A stretch of DNA of 9,589 nucleotides. Source: SKVR01 sp964410015 (GTDB lineage: Bacteria > Bacteroidota > Bacteroidia > Bacteroidales > UBA7960). Of this stretch, positions 3,778 through 9,589 are shown piece by piece. The DNA lies in assembly GCA_964410015.1 (NCBI GenBank), contig CAYPFV010000127.1, forward strand, positions 1 through 9,589. The letters are read 5' to 3'. The first letter of the stretch is position 1; each line of letters opens with the position of its first letter. The position numbers were made by a program, and so were the translations under genes. The notes beneath the pieces are model-generated. The model was not told the DNA's origin. It was given only the letters and a program-made list of their open reading frames with translations, and made no database searches.

Positions 3778-6700
3778 ATGAGAAAAATACTCGGTTTAGA
3801 TTTAGGTACAAATAGTTTAGGTTGGGCTACGGTAGAAAAGGAAAACAAGAACTTTAAATTGCTAGACAAGGGGGTTAGAATTTTTCAGGAAGGTGTAAAA
3901 ATTGAAAAGGGTAAAGAGTCCTCAAAGGCAGCAGAAAGAACAAAATACAGAAGTGCCCGACGATTGAAATACAGGAGAAAACTAAGAAAAATTAATACCT
4001 TAAAAATCTTGTCTGAGAACAAATTGTGTCCTGAACTAACGCTCGATGATTTAAACATTTGGAGGTATCAAAAAGTATATCCCAAAAGTTTGAGTTTCAG
4101 GAATTGGTGGTTAACCAGCGAAGAAGAAAACCGTAATCCCTATTATTACCGCTATATTGCTGCTAATGAGAATTTAAACCTTAACAATGAAAATGATCGT
4201 TTTATTTTGGGAAGAGCATTTTATCACATTGCTCAACGCAGAGGGTTTTTAAGCAATCGATTAGAAACAACGAAAGAAAACGAAGGAGTAGTTAAAAAAG
4301 AAATACACCAGATAAATCTTGAGAAAGGTAACAAAACACTGGGTCATTATTTCTATGAAAAGTATTTAAAAGGTGAGAAAATAAGAAACCATTATACGCA
4401 TAGAGAAGAGCATTATCTCGAAGAATTTAATAAGATTTGCGATAAGCAAAATCTTGATGATAATATTCGCAAAGATTTATATAAAGCAATTTTTTACCAG
4501 AGACCTCTAAAATCTCAAAAAGGGTTGATTGGTAAATGTGTTTTTGAACCCAAAAAGCAAAGAGTATCTGTTTCTCATCCACTTTTTGAGGAATATAGAA
4601 TGTTATGTTTTGTGAATGGAATTAAAATAAAAACCCCAGATGACTCTAAACTTCGTTTTTTAAATGAGGAGGAAAGAAAAAAGGTAATTCCAAGATTTTA
4701 TCTTAAAAGATCACATTTCACTTTTGAAGATATTGCCAAGCAACTTGCTCCCAAAGGACAGTATTCTAACCATGAGGAAACGAAAAAGGACCAAGATCAC
4801 CTTTATCTTTTCAACTATAAAATGAATACAACCATAAAAGGGTGTCCGGTATCATCAGAATTGAAGTCTTTTTTGGGTGATGATTTTAAGAATTTCAAAA
4901 AAGAGTATTTACGGCAGAAAGACAAAAAAATTTCAGCAATTGATTACGAAGATGTTTGGCATGTTTTATTGACTTTTGATTCTGAAAGTAAATTGAAAGA
5001 ATTCGCTGAAAAATATCTCTCTCTTGATGAAAACCAGGTTGAAAAGTTTAGTGAAATAAAACTCAAAAATGAATATGCCTCATTAAGTCTAAATGCAATA
5101 AAAAAGATATTGCCATATTTAAGAGATGGGTTTTTATATTCTCATGCAGTTGTACTTGCCAATATGCAAAATGTAATTGAATCTAACATTTGGAATAATC
5201 CAAAAGAGCAGGAGAAAATAAAGAATAAAGTTAAAGAAATCATTGATAATCAAAATCATGAGAAAAGTATTGTTCAAATAATCAATGGATTAATTAAGAC
5301 CTGTAGGGATAATGGTGAAACCTGGAGTGATGAAGCACAACCCTATTTTAAAAATGATTTATTAAAAAGTATAGCAGAATACTACGGAGAAAGGAAGTTT
5401 AGTTCGTTTGAACCTTCGTTGCGGTCTCAAATTGAAAATCATGCGTTTGATTTATTTAAAAAACAAATGAAAAGGAATGATAGAGGAGAGTTTTTAAAAG
5501 TAAGTTCCATTGATGATCGGGTTAAGGAATGGTTAAGGAACGAATATGATGTCAATGTTGAAAAATTAAAAGCAATTTATCATCCCTCTGCCATTGAAAT
5601 TTATAAACCAGCTGAAAGAAAAGAGGATGGAAATAGATATCTAGGTAGTCCTATAATTTCTTCCATGAAGAATCCTATGGCAATGAGAGCTTTACATCAG
5701 TTAAGAAAAGTAATCAATGAATTGATTGAAGCTGATGTTGTCGATGAACAAACGCAAATAAATATAGAAATGTCAAGGGGGTTACTTGACTCAAATGCAA
5801 GAAAAGGATTAAAAGATTGGCAAAATTTCAGAGAAAAAGAAAGAAAAAAAATTGAAGAATCAATTCAGGAGCATTTTAAAGCAAACAAAATCAATAGAAT
5901 ACCAAGTGAAGATGAGATTTTAAAATATCAACTCTGGGAAGAGCAGAATCACAAATGCTTATATACCGGAAATGAAATTGGATTGGAAGATTTTCTTGGT
6001 AATGAACCCAAATATGACATTGAGCATACAATACCACGTAGTTTATCATACGATAATAGTCAGGAAAACAAAACATTATGTGAGAATTCATTCAATCGTT
6101 CAATCAAAAAGAAAAATATTCCCTACGAGTTAAGCAATGCCAAGGAAGTTCAGAGAAGAGTCTTGCAATGTTGGAAAAATATAGTTGATGATCTGGAGAA
6201 TCAGATTCAGAGTAGCATATCAAATGCTCACCAGGCTGTTGATAAAGAATCAAAGGACAAAGCTATACAAAGAAGGCATCGTTTGACATTTGAAAAACGA
6301 TACTATGAGGGAAAGTTGAATAGGTTTTTCATGAAAGATATTCCACAGGGATTTAAAAACAGTCAATTGGTAGATACTGGAATTATTACAAAGTATTCCA
6401 GAGCGTATTTGAAAACAATTTTTAATAATGTAAACACAGTGAAAGGAAATACTGTTGCTGATTTCAGGAAAATCTGGGGACTGCAGGAGGAATATTCTAA
6501 AAAAGCAAGGATCAATCATGCTCATCATTGTATTGATGCTGTGGTGATTGCTTGTATGACTAAAGAGAATTACGATGAATTGGCAAAGTACTATCATGAA
6601 AAAGAGAATAGTTTTGAAAAAGGGGTTGAGATGAGACCCAAGGTTGATAAACCCTGGAATAGTTTTACTGAAGATGTTTTAAATATTGATAAAGAGTTAT

Positions 6701-7830
6701 TGGTATCTCACCATACTCAGGATGTATTTACCAAGCAAAGTAAAAAGAAACTGCGAAAAAGAGGAAAACCAGTTAGGGATAAAAACGGTGATTTTGTTTA
6801 TCTGAAAGGAGATACTGCAAGAGGTAGTTTGCACAAAGATACCTTTTATGGTGCAATACAGAGAGAAGTGGAAAATGGAGATGGAACAAAGACCAAAGAA
6901 ATAAAATATGTGGTCAGGAAGTTTGTAGATGATTTGGAAGATGATAATTTGAAACAAATTGTTGATGAAAGAATACGTGAAATTGTGATAAAAGCACGGA
7001 AACATGAGAAAACTTTAAAAAAAGAAATTGAAAAACTTGAAAATCAATTAAAAAAGGCAGAGGAACAAGAAGAGCCGGGAATCCTCGAGAAAATAACTGA
7101 GATTAAAAAGAAAATAAAGGAGTTATATACTTTACCTACCAAAAAAGGTGATAAAATACCTATTAATAAGGTTCGGGTTTTTTCGCCTACTGTTACCAAT
7201 CCCCTAAAAATTAAAGAACAAAGAGATCGGTCTCAGAAAAGAAGGAAAGAATACAAAGAGCATTACAGGGCTGTTAATGATGGAAATTATGTCTTAGCAT
7301 TTTATGAAGGAACAGATAAACAAGGAACAATTAAAAGAGATTTTAGAATCGTTAATAATTTAGAATCAGCTGAATTCTTTAAGCATTCAACTCAAAAATT
7401 TTTAAAAAATCAGGATTTTGATAAACATGAAGGTTTCCTGGAAGCTGAAATAATAATGGGAAAAAGTATTCTTAATCTTAAGTATATCTTAAAAACTGGC
7501 GATATGGTTATTTTCTGGGAAAAAGAACCTGAAGAACTGTGCACATTAAGTAATAGAGAACTAAAGAATCGTCTGTACAAAATAGTACAGTTTGAAGCTG
7601 ATGGTAGAATTCAGTTTAGGTTTCATCAAACTGCACTTGCACATTCAAGCAGTAACAAAGATGATCTTACAATACTTACGTATATGAAATCAAATTCTTT
7701 AAAAAACTCGCAAATTAATTTTAAAGAACCTTTGCCATGGCTTAGATTACGAAGAAATAACTGGAATTTCGCTGTTAATCAAACTGATTTTATAATTGAT
7801 TCAATTGGAAATATTTCATTTAATCTATAG
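3778..7830 (+). CDS. cas9: CRISPR-associated endonuclease Cas9, subtype II-C
   Basis: The 1350-residue RNA-guided DNA endonuclease uses crRNA-tracrRNA to cut invading DNA. RuvC-I is ILGLDLGTNSLGW (Asp8). The Arg-rich bridge helix spans about 49-78 (AAERTKYRSARRLKYRRK) and the REC lobe about 80-640. RuvC-II is INIEMSRG (Glu664). The HNH domain holds YDIEHTIPRS (His750), Asn764 and NSFNRS (Asn773). RuvC-III is HAHHCIDAVV (His917, Asp920). The PAM-interacting part follows. A Lys/Glu-rich coiled coil is visible near 1077-1120. All nuclease residues are present, so it should be active. The length exceeds the compact II-C Cas9s (about 1000-1100) but fits the large Bacteroidetes branch. It starts at ATG 3778 with no Shine-Dalgarno motif, and cas1 follows after 6 bases. 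Confidence 0.97.
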   Translation: MRKILGLDLGTNSLGWATVEKENKNFKLLDKGVRIFQEGVKIEKGKESSKAAERTKYRSARRLKYRRKLRKINTLKILSENKLCPELTLDDLNIWRYQKVYPKSLSFRNWWLTSEEENRNPYYYRYIAANENLNLNNENDRFILGRAFYHIAQRRGFLSNRLETTKENEGVVKKEIHQINLEKGNKTLGHYFYEKYLKGEKIRNHYTHREEHYLEEFNKICDKQNLDDNIRKDLYKAIFYQRPLKSQKGLIGKCVFEPKKQRVSVSHPLFEEYRMLCFVNGIKIKTPDDSKLRFLNEEERKKVIPRFYLKRSHFTFEDIAKQLAPKGQYSNHEETKKDQDHLYLFNYKMNTTIKGCPVSSELKSFLGDDFKNFKKEYLRQKDKKISAIDYEDVWHVLLTFDSESKLKEFAEKYLSLDENQVEKFSEIKLKNEYASLSLNAIKKILPYLRDGFLYSHAVVLANMQNVIESNIWNNPKEQEKIKNKVKEIIDNQNHEKSIVQIINGLIKTCRDNGETWSDEAQPYFKNDLLKSIAEYYGERKFSSFEPSLRSQIENHAFDLFKKQMKRNDRGEFLKVSSIDDRVKEWLRNEYDVNVEKLKAIYHPSAIEIYKPAERKEDGNRYLGSPIISSMKNPMAMRALHQLRKVINELIEADVVDEQTQINIEMSRGLLDSNARKGLKDWQNFREKERKKIEESIQEHFKANKINRIPSEDEILKYQLWEEQNHKCLYTGNEIGLEDFLGNEPKYDIEHTIPRSLSYDNSQENKTLCENSFNRSIKKKNIPYELSNAKEVQRRVLQCWKNIVDDLENQIQSSISNAHQAVDKESKDKAIQRRHRLTFEKRYYEGKLNRFFMKDIPQGFKNSQLVDTGIITKYSRAYLKTIFNNVNTVKGNTVADFRKIWGLQEEYSKKARINHAHHCIDAVVIACMTKENYDELAKYYHEKENSFEKGVEMRPKVDKPWNSFTEDVLNIDKELLVSHHTQDVFTKQSKKKLRKRGKPVRDKNGDFVYLKGDTARGSLHKDTFYGAIQREVENGDGTKTKEIKYVVRKFVDDLEDDNLKQIVDERIREIVIKARKHEKTLKKEIEKLENQLKKAEEQEEPGILEKITEIKKKIKELYTLPTKKGDKIPINKVRVFSPTVTNPLKIKEQRDRSQKRRKEYKEHYRAVNDGNYVLAFYEGTDKQGTIKRDFRIVNNLESAEFFKHSTQKFLKNQDFDKHEGFLEAEIIMGKSILNLKYILKTGDMVIFWEKEPEELCTLSNRELKNRLYKIVQFEADGRIQFRFHQTALAHSSSNKDDLTILTYMKSNSLKNSQINFKEPLPWLRLRRNNWNFAVNQTDFIIDSIGNISFNL

Positions 7831-7836
7831 GTTCAT

Positions 7837-8727
7837 ATGCTAAAACGTACTTTATTTTTCACTACCAACTGTCGCTTAACATGTTCCTTAAGTCAATTGG
7901 TCATTCATAAAAAAAGTGTAGAAGAAAAGCAAATGATTCCAATTGAGGACATTGGATTTATCATAATTGAGCATCCCCAGATTAGTATTAGTATGCCTTT
8001 ATTAGAGCATTTGGTTGAGAATAATGTTGCAGTTATATTCTGTGATTCCAAACACTTGCCTCATTCCATGCTTTTTAATCTGGCTGGTCATTCAACGCAA
8101 ACCGAAACCATAAGGAACCAAACAGAAATTACACTACCGTTAAAGAAAAATCTGTGGAAACAAACCATTGAAGCAAAGATAAGGAATCAGGCAGCATTAC
8201 TGGGAAAATTTGGAAAGGACTTCTTGGATATTCAAAACCTAAGTAAAAAAGTAAAATCAGGCGATTCTGATAATCGTGAAGGATTGGCATCACGTCTTTA
8301 TTGGCAGCGATTGTTTGGTAAGAGTTTTATAAGAGATCGGTTTGGAGATTATCCCAACGATTATTTAAACTACGGATATATTATCCTTAGATCTGCCATG
8401 GCCAGGTCTCTTACTGGTTCTGGTTTGTTACCCTCTTTAGGGATTCACCATAAAAATAAGTACAATGCATTTTGTCTTGCCGATGACATCATGGAGCCTT
8501 ATCGACCTTATGTTGATAGTATAGTTTACTCTATTTATATACAGAATAAGGAAAGATGTTTTCTTGATAAGAACATGAAAGCAAGATTATTAACTCTTTT
8601 GACAGAAGATGTGAAAATGAAGAGTAGTAAAAGACCACTTATGCTTGCATTATCCCAAACAACCGCCTCTTTGGCAAAGTGTTTTTCGGGGGAATCAAAA
8701 ATGGTACAGTATCCTTTTTTTAATTGA
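7837..8727 (+). CDS. cas1: CRISPR integrase Cas1
   Basis: The 296-residue protein, with Cas2, inserts new spacers at the leader end of the array. The N-terminal beta domain (about 1-90) includes the family pattern MLKRTLFF...EDIGFIIIEHPQISI. The catalytic helical domain carries Glu148 (NREGLASRLYW), His205 (GIHHKNKYNAF) and Glu220 (LADDIMEPYRPYVD), the metal-binding triad at the positions expected for type II Cas1. Length and order are standard. It begins 6 bases after cas9 and ends 10 bases before cas2, so the three are likely one transcript. No sign of decay. Confidence 0.96.
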   Translation: MLKRTLFFTTNCRLTCSLSQLVIHKKSVEEKQMIPIEDIGFIIIEHPQISISMPLLEHLVENNVAVIFCDSKHLPHSMLFNLAGHSTQTETIRNQTEITLPLKKNLWKQTIEAKIRNQAALLGKFGKDFLDIQNLSKKVKSGDSDNREGLASRLYWQRLFGKSFIRDRFGDYPNDYLNYGYIILRSAMARSLTGSGLLPSLGIHHKNKYNAFCLADDIMEPYRPYVDSIVYSIYIQNKERCFLDKNMKARLLTLLTEDVKMKSSKRPLMLALSQTTASLAKCFSGESKMVQYPFFN

Positions 8728-8737
8728 TATTATATCA

Positions 8738-9076
8738 ATGGCACAATCACGTTTAAATGCATATCATATCATGTGGTTATTTGTTTTTTTTGATTTACCT
8801 GTTACAACAAAAAAAGAGCGAAAAGTTGCCACGCTATTTCGAAAAAATCTTTTGAAAGATGGTTTTAATATGATGCAATTTTCTGTATATACACGTCATT
8901 GTGCAAGTAAAGAATCTGCTGAAGTACACAAAAAAAGAGTTCGGAATATGATTCCTTCTCATGGGCAGGTGAGTATTTTATGTGTTACGGATAAACAGTA
9001 CAGTCAAATCGTAAATTTTTGGGGCAAAAAACCCGCTGATTTACCAGGTGGAGCAGTACAACTCGAATTGTTTTAA
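8738..9076 (+). CDS. cas2: CRISPR adaptation protein Cas2
   Basis: The 112-residue protein bridges two Cas1 dimers during spacer integration. It shows the type II pattern YHIMWLFVFFDLPV (Asp19 at the end of the first strand), FRKNLLKDGFNMMQFSVYTR, HCASKESAEVHKKRV and the C-terminal QLELF that ends many Bacteroidetes Cas2 proteins. ATG 8738 is chosen because it starts the conserved domain. The frame is open further upstream to 8645, but that would overlap cas1 by more than 80 bases with non-family sequence. The array leader follows directly; there is no csn2 or cas4, which supports subtype II-C. Confidence 0.95.
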   Translation: MAQSRLNAYHIMWLFVFFDLPVTTKKERKVATLFRKNLLKDGFNMMQFSVYTRHCASKESAEVHKKRVRNMIPSHGQVSILCVTDKQYSQIVNFWGKKPADLPGGAVQLELF

Positions 9077-9206
9077 ATGATCTTTGACAGTTTGGTTTTA
9101 AAAGAATAATTTTAATACATCAAACCCCTTCACAGGTAAAATAGCACTTTTTTCAAGTGTGAAAAAACCTTCTAAACCAATAGTGATAGTTGTTTTAGAA
9201 ACCTGC
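9077..9206 (+). promoter_or_regulatory. Leader of the 36-base CRISPR array, with probable promoter
   Basis: This AT-rich 130-base stretch between cas2 and the first repeat holds TTTG (9083-9086) followed after 20 bases by TAATTTTA (9107-9114), close to the Bacteroidetes consensus, so pre-crRNA transcription probably starts near 9120. A hairpin CACTT/AAGTG (9145-9149 with 9155-9159), or a wider TTCACA/TGTGAA (9129-9134 with 9158-9163), lies in the leader. It is too A/T-poor after the stem to be a convincing terminator. Cas1-Cas2 would integrate new spacers at its right edge. Confidence 0.55.
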
Positions 9207-9589
9207 GTTGTGGTTTGATGTAAAAATGGACTGATAAACAACCGTGAAAAGGAAGTGGGCAATGCTGAGGAGTTGTGGTTTGATGTAAAAATGGACTGAT
9301 AAACAACTAAATAACACTTTAATATAATGTTAATATGGTTGTGGTTTGATGTAAAAATGGACTGATAAACAACCATGTCGCCGGATCCGACGATGTCGTC
9401 CTGGTTGTGGTTTGATGTAAAAATGGACTGATAAACAACCATCCAACCATCAGGGAACCAGCCCGCCAGGTTGTGGTTTGATGTAAAAATGGACTGATAA
9501 ACAACAACTTCACATTCAGTATTTGCTCTTTGGTCGTTGTGGTTTGATGTAAAAATGGACTGATAAACAACCGTGAAAAGGAAGTGGGC
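9207..9589 (+). CRISPR. Type II-C CRISPR array, six 36-base repeats, continues past the window
   Basis: Six identical repeats (GTTGTGGTTTGATG...CTGATAAACAAC) lie at 9207-9242, 9272-9307, 9338-9373, 9404-9439, 9470-9505 and 9536-9571. Spacers are 29 bases (9243-9271) and then four of 30 bases (9308-9337, 9374-9403, 9440-9469, 9506-9535). A sixth begins at 9572 and is cut by the window edge. Transcription is rightward, as shown by the tracrRNA pairing with repeat bases 1-24. Spacer composition varies: the second is AT-rich, the third and fourth are GC-rich, so targets probably come from different elements. The first 18 bases of the last spacer equal those of the first. No spacer matches the rest of the window by eye. 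Confidence 0.97.

Noticed and set aside
5891..7005. Minus-strand ORFs inside cas9
   Set aside because: They are shadows of the cas9 frame, rich in Phe, Ile and Ser, without promoters or recognisable domains.
8645..8737. Upstream start for cas2
   Set aside because: The extension overlaps cas1 and does not resemble Cas2; the family N-terminus begins at 8738.
9098..9570. Minus-strand ORFs across the 36-base array
   Set aside because: They consist of the translated repeat over and over and are artefacts of the array.

Overview
The window looks like an accessory region of a Bacteroidetes chromosome, probably an environmental lineage. Three signs point there. Promoters are of the Bacteroidetes type (TTTG, 19 bases, TAnnTTTG) and recur many times. 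A predicted signal peptide ends in AFSQ. The CRISPR-Cas locus has the gene order and large Cas9 seen in Bacteroidetes subtype II-C. No rRNA, tRNA or housekeeping gene is present to narrow this down.

Right part (about 3634-9589): a complete-looking subtype II-C CRISPR-Cas locus. A tracrRNA runs leftward from just upstream of cas9. It is followed by cas9 (1350 aa, all nuclease residues present), cas1, cas2, a leader of about 130 bases and an array of 36-base repeats with 29-30 base spacers that runs off the window. There is no csn2 or cas4. The tracrRNA anti-repeat pairs with the 36-base repeat, so Cas9, tracrRNA and array belong together. The beginning of the first spacer reappears after the last repeat at the window edge.

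Left part (1-3496): this is the unusual part. Ten copies of a different 46-base repeat (GTTGTGATTTGC...ATTTGCCACAAC) lie in one orientation. Only two gaps have CRISPR spacer size (30 and 29 bases). The other gaps are 142 to 662 bases and hold real genes, gene ends and small RNA genes. The repeat resembles long subtype II-C CRISPR repeats, but it does not match the tracrRNA here and no anti-repeat for it was found in the window.

Four inserts or flanks carry a related small RNA gene, two copies per strand. Each has a Bacteroidetes-type promoter, a conserved GATTAAATG between the promoter boxes, a CCTCTGMC motif and a terminal stem whose arms change together. In three of the four copies a 46-base repeat begins 21-23 bases past that stem. 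Three loci carry pieces of the same phage virion-morphogenesis-like gene, twice with its start facing away from the small RNA. Other inserts hold a small membrane protein, a secreted protein, a phage-type endonuclease and unrecognised gene ends.

Two readings fit: an old II-C array expanded by insertion of phage-like DNA, or a cassette array that uses a CRISPR-like repeat as its boundary and carries small RNAs and phage gene pieces. The sequence alone does not decide between them. A 131-base MITE-like element and a 212-base insertion in the morphogenesis gene show later rearrangement.
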